Shown here in pieces: positions 1 through 12,506 of a stretch of DNA of 64,000 nucleotides. The stretch comes from Lepraria neglecta. Lineage: Eukaryota; Ascomycota; Lecanoromycetes; Lecanorales; Stereocaulaceae. The translations under genes were made by a program, and so were the position numbers. How positions within the stretch are numbered: position 1 is the stretch's first letter; every line of letters starts with the position of its first letter. Below the pieces are notes generated by a model. That model had not been told where the DNA came from, did no database searches, and saw only the letters and a list, made by a program, of their open reading frames with translations. The DNA lies in NCBI GenBank assembly GCA_033220425.1, contig CM065648.1:4464001-4528000 (forward strand), read 5' to 3'.

Positions 1-3000
1 CCCTTATAGGGTATACTTTAGCTTATTAAGTAGATAATAGTTCTCTCGTTCGGTAATACTATTATTCTACTTATAGTTAGGGATCTAACTTAGTAGGTCC
101 GCGGGATTATATTTCCCCTGATAATATTCGATAGTAAAGTCGTAGCGGCTTAGTTCTTACGCCTAACGAATCTAATAACTATTTAGTTATATAGTGCTTA
201 TAAATCTCTTAAGATTATAATAATCTGTTAAGACCTAAGTCTTATACCTGCTACCCTCGTAGTAGTAGTACTAGTATTTGAATAACTTAATAATAGCTAA
301 TAGTTCTTTATTATGCGTGTCGTACTAGGTCTCTACCGGAATTTATTTACGTAAGTAGTATACTACTAGGTACCAAACTTTACTATATAACTGACTCAGG
401 ATACTACTAATAGTATAGCCCGATATATTAGTCTCTGCCCGTATTAGTAGTTCCGGGTTAAAGTACCTTAGTACCGGTATAGTAGTAAAAGCTATCTTTA
501 AATCTTTAAAGGTCTTCTTTACCTCGGGTATAAGAATAAACGGACTCTTAGAGCTCTTTTCATTTATCTTAGTATCTCTAGATATAGTAATTATATCCCT
601 CTGCACGTTAAAGACTACTCGGGTATACAAGTCTATATCTTTAGTGGCTACTCGGGCGTGCGAGTCTATACCTTTAAAGACTACTTAGGCGTGCGAGTCT
701 ATATCTAGGGTACCTTTAGATACAATATTTGTATCCCTCTGCACTATACCTCTAAATATAATATCTATACTTCTCTATATATTAGAGACTACTCGGGCGT
801 ACGAGTCTATATCTCTTTTAGGTAGTAATATCTTTATTAACTCCGTTAGAGGAGCCGTAATATAACTAAACCCCTTAATAAACCTGCGATAGAAATTCGC
901 AAAGCCTACAAAGACCTGAATCTCTCGAATAGAATTTAGTTCTGGCCAGTTCTTAACTGACTGGATATGGTCTTCCTCTATACTTACCCCTATAGGGGCG
1001 ATAATATAGCCTAGGAAGTGTACCTTGTCTATACCGAAATAATACTTCTAAAGATTAATAAATAGGCTATACTATCTTAATTTGTCTAGAACCTACTTTA
1101 TAGCCTCGACGTACTTAGTACTAATATCTTGCGTATAAATAAGAATATTATCAAGGTAAATAATACAAAAGATATCTAGCTTTTCGGCTAATACTTGATT
1201 AATATACGCTTAGAACGTTATAAGGGCATTTATAAGCCTAAATAGTAAGACTTAGTACTCGAAGTAACTATAATATATTCTAAACGCAGTCTTCTATTTA
1301 TTACCCTTCTTGATACAAAGGCGGTAATATATAGTAGTTAGATCCAATTAAATATACCTCTTAGCTATAGCTAGGCGATTAATAGATTCTCTAACGAGGG
1401 GAAGAGGGTACCGATTCTTAATCATGATTATATTCAGTCCTCGATAGTCTATATAGAGGCGTAGACCTCTACCGGGCTTTCGTACGAAGAGGATTAGTAA
1501 CCCCGCCAGCGATATAGATAGCTGTATAAAGCCGTTAGTAAGGTTACTCTCAATATAGCCTCGTAAGGTCTCGAGCTCTACCTTATTCAGGTTATAGATG
1601 GGATCGTAGGGCGGCTATCACTCGTCTATAAGGTCGATAGCGTGATCTGCAGGTCCGTACTCTGGTAACCCTATAGTACTACTATCCGAAAAGATATCAG
1701 AGTACTCGCTATACTCCGGCGGTATTTGTACTATCTTAGTAGTAGTACTACTTGCCTAACTAATATGTGCGCGACGATCTCTATAGACCGGAGGCTCGTT
1801 AGCGTTTACTACTTAACGCGTATATATAATAAAATAGTATACTTCCTTACTAATAGCAAGCCGAGCGAACTCCTTCGGATCTATAATATCTACTCGACAA
1901 GTGGTCGTGAGAGCTACTACCGTAGTATAGATCCTCTACCGGAATAACTTCTTAACCTAATCAATGTCTAGATTCGCTATAGTTAGCTATAGTATACTAA
2001 GAATTATTTAGGTATCGATATCTATAGCGAGAAAGGTATCCTGAAAGTAGCGGACTCAGCCTTGTTCGTCCTCTTGCTAGAATTCGATATAGTATATCCC
2101 GTAGGTCTTTACTGCCTCTCTATAGATCGTACTTAGCCCAATATTAGTATTAAGTACTAGTAAGCCTATCTTCTAGGCGCTTATACGGTTAATGATATTT
2201 ACTTTAGTACTACTATCTGCTAGTATACTAAAAGTCTTGGTCTTACCCTTTATATTTAGTACTAGGATATTACTAATAAAGATACTATCTATCTTTGACA
2301 GTTCCTTGATTCGCTAGGTTATAGTGTGAACCTTTACCGCCTATACCCTTATATTAATAACGGGTTCTACCTTAGTAGCTAGCGGGGTATTCGATTCGAC
2401 GTTCGACTTAGTATTCGATTCGATATTTAACTCGATATTCGACTCGATATTCCGACTCGGACTAGCGTTACCCGATAAGATATCTATTAGCTCGGATTCA
2501 TCGACGGGGGGAGTCGTTATAATTACTCCTCGTATAGGTATAGCGGTCGGAGCCATTACTATATCTACTTGTTTTTTACTATATCGAGTATTACTTAGAT
2601 ATTATACAATATTTGTTCCTTTGCTATATAATCGCGCGTCTTATATCTAGATAACCCGTATTTAAAGCACGCCTAATCTTTCTACCGGCGGTCCCGGATA
2701 TCTTTAGATAATTTGTCCTTCTATATAACGAAGGGAGGCTTATTACCTAAGTCCTTCTTACTATTACGACCCTTCTTCTAATTATAATTAGCTATTCGGT
2801 CGGATTTATTATCCTTCTTCGAAACTTGGGGTTTTATAGACCCCTCAGAACGAGACTTATCTCTCTATCCGTCCTTCTATATATATATTCTTACTATTTT
2901 CTCGTATTAGTAAACCTAATATAATAGTTCGTATATAGTCTTTAGCCTAGGAATTAGCTCGTCTAGCTTTATCCTATACTCCTAAAGTAGTTATACTCGG

Positions 3001-3660
3001 AAGTAGTCGAAGAATTATTAATTAGTGAAAGATTATTCCCTATTAAGGGCCCTAAGGCGAATATATAGCTTGTACGTGTAGTTATAATACTTATTAACCG
3101 AATCGCCCTTTCGCTACCTTATATTTACTAGTTTCTAGCTACCTTCGGTATACGCCTCGTCTTTATCGCCCTTAAGGAACTCGTATAATAATATCTTAAA
3201 ATATGTCTACGAGTTAGCCCCTACCGGGAACTATAGTAACTAAGACTTCTAGTTAGTCTTAGCTCTATCCTCCAGGAAGCCTATAGCGTAAGCGACTTTC
3301 TTCTTTATTTCCTCCCTTTAATATACTTAGCCCGCTAGTATCTTGCCTTCGGGGTCTTCTTACTTAAAGCCTTTAGTATTAAACTAACGCTCGTATTTAT
3401 ATAGAAAGTCGTCTAGTTCCTCCGGAGTATTACCCTTATATAGCTTTGGGTCTTTTATCTTTAGACTTAGGATTAATCTCTTTACTATCCTTTACGTCTC
3501 GAAACTTAATAAGGCCTATCGACGGTGTATCTAATAGGCCTGAAACGCTGTATACTCCTCGGCATTTACCTATATTATACTAGTACTGGCTTCTTCGCCT
3601 ATATCGGCTCCTCTAAGCGTACTATCGCTAGGATCTAATCTAAGTTATTATCTTACTCCC
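1..3660 (-). mobile_element. Ty3/Gypsy retrotransposon fossil A (partial)
   Basis: Minus-strand remains of a Gypsy-type polyprotein, cut off by the left window edge. Reading on the minus strand, a gag-like part lies at about 2.9-3.6 kb, a zinc-knuckle-like stretch near 2.62-2.70 kb, a protease-like part near 2.0-2.3 kb, reverse transcriptase at about 0.85-1.6 kb and the start of RNase H at 343-630, where a 95-codon open stretch resembles the Gypsy RNase H entry. The copy is broken throughout, with dozens of breaks of the kind RIP makes, so it is old. The part order gag, protease, RT, RNase H is seen in the sequence; integrase would lie outside the window. It is not obviously the same family as the elements further right. 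Confidence 0.75.
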
Positions 3661-4090
3661 GCTAAGGAAGCTATTACAACTTATAGTTAACTATTCGATT
3701 CGATATTCGATTCGAATTTTAACTGACTAGCTCGACGCTAGCGTCAATCGGTAGGTAGTAGTGACGGTAGTTATAGTATTGGTCGGTTATTAGACGGGTA
3801 TACCCCCCTTACTATCGTGTCGATAATAGCGAGAGTTTCAGGATTTAGAAATATAACGGGGTCTAGGCATGCGTAACTAAGTAACTAGTAGATTTGCTAC
3901 TAGATAGACTGAATCCTAAGGAACTCAGGCAGGAGTCCTTAGAGACAACATATTTATTGAGGGAGATTGCACCCTCGTATCAAGCCGATCCACTATGCGA
4001 CTTGCGCTATCGTATAGCCGTACTAGAGGGATAGTCTCCCGAACCTGGTCTAGCATCTCTATAGTCGGCCCTTATAATAGGTACTAACTT
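3660..4090 (-). repeat. Possible LTR or leader of fossil A
   Basis: This stretch lies just upstream of the gag-like part of fossil A on the minus strand. It is less mutated than its surroundings and on the minus strand carries an AATAAATATG poly(A)-like signal near 3950. No second copy lies inside the window to prove that it is an LTR, so this is only a position-based guess. Confidence 0.3.
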
Positions 4091-4239
4091 GTATTAACTA
4101 TATCTTAATGAAACTATATCTAATTTAGAAAATTTAAGCGGCGTTAGAAATTTCTATATTTATAATATATTATATATATATAAAGCTAAGCCCTAATCCT
4201 AATAGAGCAAAAGCTATTAAGGATTTAGTATATTAGTAC

Positions 4240-4990
4240 TTCGGAGGCGGCTGCGGGGGGGCTACGGGGGTAGCTTTAGGGAACTCCGCAGGTAAAAACA
4301 TGTTTTTTGAGCTTTCCTTAGCCAAACCCTAACCAAATTTCAAAACTCGAACGGCCTTGGAAAGCGCATGCTTGGTTCCAGAACTCATGAAATTATCTCG
4401 ATATTATATAACGTATGTGGCGCGGGGCATTGCTGCGAAGAAGTTGCGGTGCGCATTCAACTTTTGATGTTCCAGGGTCCGGGGGCGCCAAGCTCAATGC
4501 TTGGCATTTGCCACCGAGCTCGCACTGCTAGCAAGACATGGCGAAACCGCTTCTTTTGCTCATAACTATTGCGTAAATAGGTCGATTCTAAAAATTCTTG
4601 ATGCGCAAGCAAGCTAATAATTGACTCCAGAACTTATGAAATTATCTCGATATCATATAACGTATATAGCGCGGAGAAGTACTGCGAAGAAGTTGCGATA
4701 CGAATTTAACTTTTGGTAGTTGAAGGCGCTAGGCCGTACTATCAGGGGGGATGGAATATAGGGCCATTCTGATTGGCTACAAGTGCGGAATTGCTCCGAA
4801 AGTCCTTATAATCTATTATTAAAGAAAGATATAGTATAGAGAAGTACTACGAAGAAGTTACGATACGAATTCAACTTTTAGTAGTTAAAGGCGCTAGCCG
4901 AAAGAGGGAATATAGAATATAGGGCTAATCTAATTGGCTACAAGTGCGAAATTACTCCGAAAGTCCTTATAATCTATTATTATAAGAAGA
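4240..4990 (+). repeat. Three degenerate copies of a 160-250 bp unit
   Basis: A unit carrying TCCAGAAC..ATGAAATTATC, then GAAGAAGTTGCG, then CAACTTTTG recurs from about 4376, again from about 4625, and in part from about 4828. A second shared block, AATATAGGGC followed by GGCTACAAGTGCG, occurs near 4753 and 4915. The first copy is GC-rich and keeps CA/TG, the second is partly converted and the third most converted. The 65-codon open frame at 4368-4565 lies in copy one and looks fortuitous. No gene is recognised here. Confidence 0.6.
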
Positions 4991-5049
4991 TAGATTATTC
5001 TTTAAGTATTAGATTAACTTACTATTAACTAATATACTATCCTATTATA

Positions 5050-5340
5050 ATAGAAAGCTTGGCAAAGTCTTGGTTGGCTCGCGATTACCGTACGCTTGGC
5101 GTACGTTAGCGCTACGAGTCCCGTACGCCTCGTGTTTAATAGGGGGTTTACGCTCCCCTCTCTTATAGACTCCTTAAGAACTAGTCTTAATATATCTACT
5201 ACTATACTTTATTTTATATTGCTATAGGTTCCTATTATAATTATAATTCTCCTTCCTTATAAAGGGTAGTAATCCGGAATAAGTATATTAAGGCAAACGC
5301 GCGCAACTCGCAGCCAGAATAGAGACGAAATATCTAGTAT
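5050..5340 (+). other. Spacer before fossil C, possibly its 5' LTR
   Basis: The stretch starts with a GC-richer block (CGTACGCTTGGCGTACG, a near-palindrome at about 5090) and runs into the gag-like part of fossil C. Its position suits a 5' LTR or leader, but no matching 3' copy was found. Confidence 0.25.
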
Positions 5341-8300
5341 CTTAGAAGGTAGTAGGGATAGATAATATTAATAGGCGGTTAGCGAAGGTAGTAGAAACCC
5401 CCTATAACCGCCTGGAGACGATAGCTATACTTCGGGAGTAATACGTTTAGTCTTTACTCTGGACGAGCGCCTAGCGCAGGCTTGATACCGTCGAACCGAG
5501 CTTGTTAAGTAATACAAATTAGATACTACTCTAGCCCAAATCGAGACCCTCGAGCGTATCGCTCTAGATCTAGAGGTTACTATATAGGCGAGATACCGTC
5601 TAGGAGAATTATAGAAGCAGTAAGAACTCTAGGAGACGCTAGCTTAGATCGAGGCCCTAGAAAGGGGAGAAGTACTCCCCCCGCCAGCTATAGTTCCTCC
5701 CCTACTATCTAGTTCGGGCTCTATAAGCTATACTCGCGGTTCGAAATATATATAAAGCGTATCCTCTAATAAGGAAGAAGATTAGAGCCTATCTATAAGA
5801 TCGGCGAAGCTATCCGAATATTATAGGAAGACTATTATTAGATAGAGGAATACGATACTATCTTTTAATAGGCTTATCGCTATTTTAAGACGGATAAGGA
5901 TTATATTCTATATATAATATTAGCGCTATATAGTAGTCTATAGTAACTATAGGGAAGCTATAAAAAGATATATTAGTTAGAATAAGAGCCTTATACCTAG
6001 GAGTTCTTTTTAGGGTTCCTTATTAACCTAATTTAGAACCCTATAAACCGCTAAATACGGACCTCTTAGGAGATCTAGGACGCCTATTAGCAGAATAACT
6101 AGTCTACTAGATAATTCGATTAGTATCTAAAGAACCTCGAAGACTAGTTACCCCCGATAGATAAATTCTACTAAGGGAGTATCTTCCTTATAAAGCTTAG
6201 ACTAAACCTATATAAAGTAGTACTAATAACTATTCCAGTACCGTAAAAGAGGTTAGAATTAGTAGATCTAGCCGATAGGTTAGAAGATATAGATATAGAT
6301 AAGCTGATAAAAGATAATTTATAACCGTCTCGCGATCGAGAAGCTAAGGGAGCGTAGTTAGGAAATAGAGGAAGAAGGAATAGAAGTGCTATAACTAGTA
6401 GTAGCCCTATCTAGAAGAGCCTTCCTCCTCGCTTAAGGAGAGATATAGGCGGTATATAAGCGAATAGAACTAATAAATCCGATATTATCTACTATAATTA
6501 TAGAGAATAAGGATATATTCAGCTAAATTATACTAAATCTACGGCGAATAACCAGCGTATCCCAGTCGGTTTAGTTACGAGCCTAGAGGGTTATATAGTA
6601 GAGCCGCCGGGAAAAGGATATCCCTTATCTAAGAATCCTTAAAAGGATAAGGGAAGGAAAGACTAGAGGTAATATTATCCTCTATTATAACTATTCTAGA
6701 TCTTATTCTTCTAAATAACAGAATAAAGGAGGCTCTAGCGGAGTATTAATTCGATATCGGTACCGAGGTGAATATAATTAGCTAGCGTTTTACTATCAAG
6801 TATAATATAAAGCTAATAAGTAAGACTAAGCTACTAAGACTAACTTAGATAGATAGTAGCTCGGTATATTACTATAGAGTATACTAAGTAACTACCCGGC
6901 TAAAAGATAGTTAGGGACGTGTCAAGGATACTATTTATACCTATTACGCTATTAATAAATAGGGCCCCTCTATTATACTAGGGATACTAAATATAGAGAA
7001 AGAATATCTTAAGATTAATATAGATATAAGGACCTAGCGTTTTAGTATTAATATAAACTCGCTTAAACTACTAGGCTAAAAAGAGTTTATTAAGAAGGCC
7101 TAAAGGGAATCAATAGTCTATACGCTTCTTGTATCGGATCTAGGATTAATACTAATATAGAATACCTCTATAGAATTAGTAAAAGCGTAGGCTAGCCGTA
7201 ATATAGACGAAGTTACTACGCCAGCGCTACTAGTATAACTAGTAGACTTAGAGGATATATTTTTAGTTAAGGAAGCGGGCTGTTTACTCTTATATAAAGA
7301 CGACGATTATATAATAATAGAAATAACTACTATACCCCTATAGACTACTCTATAATCTAGCTAATACCGAGCTCGCGATACTAAGGGCCTACCTAGACGA
7401 TACTCTAGAACGAGGGTAGATTAGATATTCTACTAGCTCTATAGGGGCTCTAATTCTATTCGTTCTAAAGAAGGATAGAGGCCTATATTTATATATTAAT
7501 TACTATAGACTTAATAAGGTTACTATCAAAAATTACTATCTACTACCGCTTATTAGTAAAACCCTAGATTATTTAAGCGGTACTAAGGTATTTACTAAGC
7601 TTGACCTAAAAGATACTTACTATCGAATTAGGATTAGACTATAAGATAAGTAGAAGACTACGTTCTATATATATTATAGATACTTTAAGTATATAGTTAT
7701 ACTATTTAGCCTAACTAATACTCTAGCGACCTTTTAGATATATATTAATAAGGCCTTAATAGGCTTAATCGATAACTTTTATATTATCTATCTAGATAAT
7801 ATCCTTATCTTCTCTAAATTAGCGGAGTAATATATATAATATATATATAAAGTCTTTAAGAGACTTAGATAGTTTAAGTATTTTATAAACCCTAAGAAAT
7901 ATTAGTTCTTTACTACTAAGGTCGAGTTCCTAGGATTTATTATCTCTATATAAGATATAACTATAGATAAGTATAGAATAAATATAATCTAGGAATAGCT
8001 AAGGCCTAGAAGCTACTATAAAATCTAAGTATTCCTAGGATTTATCAACTTCTTTCGGCGATTTATATATTATTACTCCTAAATTATAGATTATCTAATA
8101 AGTTTTCTATAGGGAAGTATAAAAGGAGTTAAGATAGAACTATTTAAATAGTATAATAGCGTAGAATATATATTTAGCCTACTACGTAATATCTTTACTA
8201 ATATTTCTATCCTATATTATTATAATCTAGAGAAGTATACCCGAATTAAGATAGATACTTCTGATTTTATAATAGTAGGGATTCTATTCTAGCTATAAGA

Positions 8301-8877
8301 TAGTATATAATAGTACCCGGTAGCCTTTTAGTCCCGAAAGATAATTCCTACTAAGAGGAATTATAAAATCTATAATAAGGAGCTTCTCGCTATTATTATA
8401 GTATTAAAGTAGTAGTAATACTACTATAAGAGTAGTCTCTATCCTATTAAGGTCCTTATAGACTATAATAACCTTAAGTATTTTATAAATATAAAAGAGT
8501 TAAATAGTTAGTAAGCTAGATAGGTAATAAAGCTCTCTATATTCGACTTTATTATCTTATATAGGCCTAGTAAGATAAACCCGGCCGATATACTATTAAG
8601 ATACCCTAATTATATAGGCGCGAGTATATCTATAAATCTCTTATTACTAACCCTATAGTAGAAGCTAGCTAATATAGCGGGAATTTATACCCCTATATTT
8701 AAGGTAATTAGGAAGGTAATACTCTAGAAGTTAGTATAACGTATACGATATATAGTATATACGTAGTATAGACGTAATATCTAGTAGTAGAGGTAAAAGC
8801 TAAACTACTAGGATCTATACTTACTATTATTAATAAGACCTATTTAAGTTATATAATAAGGCTTAGGAAACCTCTAC
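5340..8877 (+). mobile_element. Ty3/Gypsy retrotransposon fossil C (3' truncated)
   Basis: Plus-strand Gypsy remains. In order they hold a gag-like part (about 5.4-6.5 kb), a zinc-knuckle-like stretch near 6.49-6.55 kb, protease (about 6.7-7.0 kb), reverse transcriptase (about 7.35-8.05 kb, with the YLDN-type catalytic region near 7.79 kb) and RNase H (about 8.1-8.6 kb). The copy stops at 8877, where element Y1 begins, and integrase is not seen beyond Y1; the sequence on the other side belongs to family D. It is broken at dozens of places in a RIP-like pattern and is old. Family and part order are secure; the exact ends are not. Confidence 0.8.
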
Positions 8878-9967
8878 TATTACGAACCGTATTGCGTACC
8901 GGTATCGTATTATAGATTGTTCTCAATAGGGATAGAGGTATAACTATATAAGAGGGTAAAGTAGGCTTCAAGTGATACTAAGCGGGTCTAGTATATAATT
9001 AGATAATATATATTCAGTGCCTAGCCTAAGAGATCTATCGTATATAGTTTAGTATAATAGATAAATTAAGTATAGTACTCTAAATAGTAAGTAGTACTCC
9101 GTATATATAGCAATAGGAAATCCATGCCAAGCATTCTATAAGCGACTAAGCGAGCCTCGCTCCATCGCTCAAAGTTCTAGCTCCTACCAAGCGTCCAGGG
9201 TCTTGCCCGAGTCGGGTATAGCCTAGTCCGTCTTATATCATGATAGGTCCTACGCTATACGGGCGTATCTCTAGTTATAGCCTCTGGTCTTAATATTAGC
9301 TCCCTCTCCTAGATTTCTCGTCCCGAGAAACCATCCATCCTCTATACTATCTACTTATACTAAATGAATAAAGCGTTCCTTCGATTCGATTGTTCGTTGA
9401 ACCGAGCTTGCCGAGGAGTCGACCGAATTCGTAATACGTCCCTGCGAGTACTATACCTACGGGTGTAAGCGTTGTCTTGTCGGGCCAAATTCCGATTGTT
9501 ATTCAAACTATATTAGTAGCGATAGGAATATTAAGACCAGAAGCTATAACCAAGGGTGCGCCCGCATGGCGTAGCGTCTGTTATAGTACGAGTCGGACTA
9601 ACTATACTCGACTCGGATAAGGGGCCTGAGGGCTTGGTATAATAAGCGATAAGTGTAATAAGCGCAATGAGCGCAGTGCGATTAGTGCGATTAGTACGAT
9701 TATAAATACTTGGTATGGATTTCCTATTACTATATATACGGAGTACTACTTACTATTTAGAGTATTATACTTAACTTACTTCTACTTCGTATTTACTATA
9801 TACGATAGATTTCTTACGCTAGGTACTAAATATATATTATCTAATTATATACTAGACCCGTCTAGTATTACTTAAAGCCTACTTTACCCTCTTATATAGT
9901 TATATCTCTATCCTCTATTAAGAATAATCTATAATACGACCGTCGGTATATAATACGGTTCGTAATA
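8878..9967. mobile_element. Long inverted-repeat element Y1
   Basis: About 1090 bp bounded by TATTACGAACCG and CGGTTCGTAATA, the mutated form of TGTTACGAACCG and its complement. The inverted repeat goes on inward for roughly 240 bp on each side. The left flank is fossil C and the right flank is the 5' part of a family D Gypsy element (CTTTAAGTACCC). Three other loci in the window carry the same ends. The middle (about 9.3-9.6 kb) is less AT-rich and has no convincing coding sequence. It could be a non-autonomous inverted-repeat transposon or an unusual LTR of family D; adjacency to the same D sequence at Y1 and on both sides of Y2 favours a lasting link. Confidence 0.65.
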
Positions 9968-10458
9968 CTTTAAGTACCCTTAAGGATAAGTACTATACTA
10001 AGAGACCCTAGGGTATCTACTCTAAGCTCCTTAGGAGGGAGTAGATAATAATACCTAACTATTAATAAAGGAGTTAGTAGATATATTAAGATAGCCTAGC
10101 CTAACTTATACTATAGAGAGAGAGATAAGCTTAAGGGATAGCTATCCTAGGTATTATTATTATTAAAGTTCTAAGGAGACTTAATACCTATATAATAATA
10201 CCCTATCTTTACTATTATTTACTTACGTAGAAGAGCCTAAAAGTAGATTAATCTATTCCTAAAGAAATATATAGAAGATAATAACGAGGACGGCGAAATC
10301 AAATAATAGATAGAGAGTATAGCTATATTTAGACTCGAAATCTCATCTGCGAATTATATTTCTGCCTCGGGGGTGCCTTAGTAGCCTCCGAGGCTATAAG
10401 CGGGGTATACTAGAAAGCTAGCTTAGGAGCGCCTCTAGAGGCCACTGAGGTACCCTGA

Positions 10459-10506
10459 GGCAGTCACGAGGCAGTCACGAGGCAGTCACGAGGCAGTCAC
10501 GAGGCA
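10459..10506 (+). repeat. 11-bp minisatellite in Z
   Basis: The unit AGGCAGTCACG is repeated about four times in tandem without mutation, just inside the left part of element Z. Confidence 0.9.
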
Positions 10507-10668
10507 GCCCTAAATCGATTCCGTTGGGCCCCAAATTTGGAGGCCACCCGCGCAAAGGTTATGCGATAAATCTGTCTGAATCAGGGCCCCGTAGGTGCCA
10601 TATTGCGCGAGTTATTCGACTGCGTAGCGTTGAAATATTGAAGTTTGGGGCTGCGGGCGCTAGGAACG

Positions 10669-10730
10669 CGCCCAGCAACGCGCCCAGCAACGCGCCTAGC
10701 AACGCCCCAAATAACGCGCCCAGAAGTAGC
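10669..10730 (+). repeat. 12-bp minisatellite in Z
   Basis: The unit AACGCGCCCAGC is repeated about five times with small variations. One frame reads as repeats of Asn-Ala-Pro-Ser, which explains the short open frame here without needing a gene. Confidence 0.85.
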
Positions 10731-12047
10731 GCGTCCAGCGCCTAGACATTAACAAAGCTAAGGCCTTAGTAGCCCCCTAACGAGCGCTATAAACGTCAGC
10801 GCAATTAGCGTAATCAGCGCGAATACGCAAGTCTACCGAATACGTATAGATTTACGCCGATGACATATACTATAGAACCTATACAGGCGCGCGCACACCC
10901 CCGCGAGAACTTTGGCTGAATCGCCCGAATCTAAGTAGATATTAGGGCTGTAACATGGCGCTGCTGGGTGGTGAGGCTCCCGAGCGCTGCCGCCGATCAT
11001 AGAACATCACGACTTTCGAGGTTAAGCTTCTGGGCGCTTAGCGTCGAAGCTTGGCTACTCGGGCTACCTTAGAGCTGCCTCTACTGCCTTAGAGTATTGC
11101 GCGTTGCGCTAAGGTAGCGAGGGTACCTCTAGAAGCTCCGGGCGCTATCCGCGGAAGCTAATATTTGCCGAGGCAGAAATAATTTGCAGATACTACTATA
11201 TATTCGGTCCGTTAAATAAAAATAATATAGTAATATAAAGTATTTAGTACTTAACTTAGAAGAAGTCTATATTAGAATATTTAACTTAGTTTTAGTAGTA
11301 TATAGTAAAGACTAACTAGGATAGAAATATATTAATAACTATATATCGAAGAGATTTTAAGGATAATATTAAAGATGAACTTATAAGATTAGGGATTATT
11401 ATTAATACCTTAGATAAGCTAATTAAAGAAGTAATTAAAATTAATAATAAGCTATTTAAAAGGACTATAGAGAAGAGGTATAATAGAGGAGTTAGTAGAA
11501 TAGAATACTCGAGCTTTTTTACTAAATCGAAGAGCTATTATCTAGGATATAAGGAGTACGACCCTTATAGATATATATCTATAGAACTAGACTTAACGGA
11601 GAAGAAAGGAAAGTAAGCCTTTAGAGGGCCTATAAGGGGCAAGAAGTAGTAAAGGGGTAAGAAAATACTAAAGTATTATAGCTATAGTAAACCGAGCTAC
11701 TTTACTAGAGACTATAAGTCGAAAAATATAGTATATCGACTATAGCTAAATATACTAGAGAAAGTATATACCTAGGATAATATAGATAATACGCCTAAGG
11801 AAATTCTACTAGTATAGGATAAAGTTGAAGAAGATATTAATTCCTAGTTTAATAGGATAATATAAGAAGAGCTCGATAAAGAATTCGAAAACGGCGATAG
11901 CGATTTTATAAGGAAATTTAATACGCTTATTAGGGTATATTATAGAGATAACCTAAATACTAAAGATAATAGTAAAGCTTAGAATAAAGAGTCTAAGTAG
12001 AATTAGGATAAAAGCGAAATAGATCTAGAGTAGAAAGAAGCCCTTAG

Positions 12048-12506
12048 TATAGGATATTAGTAGGATTATCTAACGGTACGGGATATTTTCGGGATATCCT
12101 AGTGGCGGATAAGATAAGACCTATATAAAGTATATTTAGAATTTCTAGTCATCGTTCTAGTTATCAAAATTTCAATTTTTTTTGATTATTCTATAATATA
12201 GGATATTCTAGTAGGAAATATAGAATTATAGAATATTAAAAAAAAATTGAAGTTTTGATAACTAGAACGATGACTAGAAATTCTAAATATACTTTATATA
12301 GGTCTTATCTTATCCGCTACTAGGATATCTCGAAAATATCTCGTACTATTAGATAATCCTACTAATATCCTATACCGTAGGATATCCTATTGAGATCCTA
12401 TACCTCCTACTAATAGTATAGGATTTTAGACCTTGATACTATACTATACCCCGGGATGGGTAAGAGAGCCAATATCCTATACTATCCTATATCTTTCCGG
12501 GCTATA
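12048..12506. mobile_element. Palindromic element M with hAT#2-type ends
   Basis: Two arms of about 150 bp (12048-12201 and 12222-12374) form a near-perfect inverted repeat around an AT-rich centre. A one-sided tail (12375-12506) is rich in TATAGGATA motifs and ends with TTTCCGGGCTATA. The arms share CGGATAAGATAA and its flanks with both ends of the hAT element at 38.3-45.6 kb, and the tail matches the left end of that element in reverse. M therefore looks like a non-autonomous foldback relative of that element. It lies exactly between the oppositely oriented D1 and D2 gag copies. Confidence 0.65.

Larger units (their letters stand above)
10345..11191. mobile_element. Lightly mutated TIR element Z inserted in D1 gag
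   Basis: Imperfect terminal inverted repeats of about 25 bp lie at 10345-10370 (ATCTGCGAATTATATTTCTG onward) and 11168-11191. The undisrupted paralog at about 23330-23345 shows where D1 was split, and suggests a target duplication of about 3 bp (CTC/CTA). Unlike the host element, Z is GC-rich and keeps many CA/TG dinucleotides, so it arrived after RIP hit D1 or escaped it. It holds two minisatellites and a 73-codon open frame (10524-10745) rich in Ala-Pro-Ser-Asn that is only the translation of one of them. No transposase is seen, so it is non-autonomous; the superfamily is uncertain. Confidence 0.7.
9968..12047 (+). mobile_element. Gypsy family D copy D1, gag portion
   Basis: Plus-strand leader and gag-like region, closely matching 22930-24100 (copy D3). 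It is interrupted by element Z at 10345-11191 and ends at 12047, where palindromic element M starts. A zinc-knuckle-like stretch lies near 11.68-11.73 kb. The copy is heavily broken in a RIP-like way. Only the 5' third of the element is present; the pol part does not follow on this strand. Confidence 0.75.

Noticed and set aside
4368-4565. A 65-codon open frame as a gene
   Set aside because: It lies in a repeat unit whose other copies do not keep the frame.
10524-10745. A 73-codon Ala-Pro-Ser-Asn-rich frame as a small gene
   Set aside because: Its C-terminal half is only the translation of a 12-bp minisatellite within element Z, and no family features are present.
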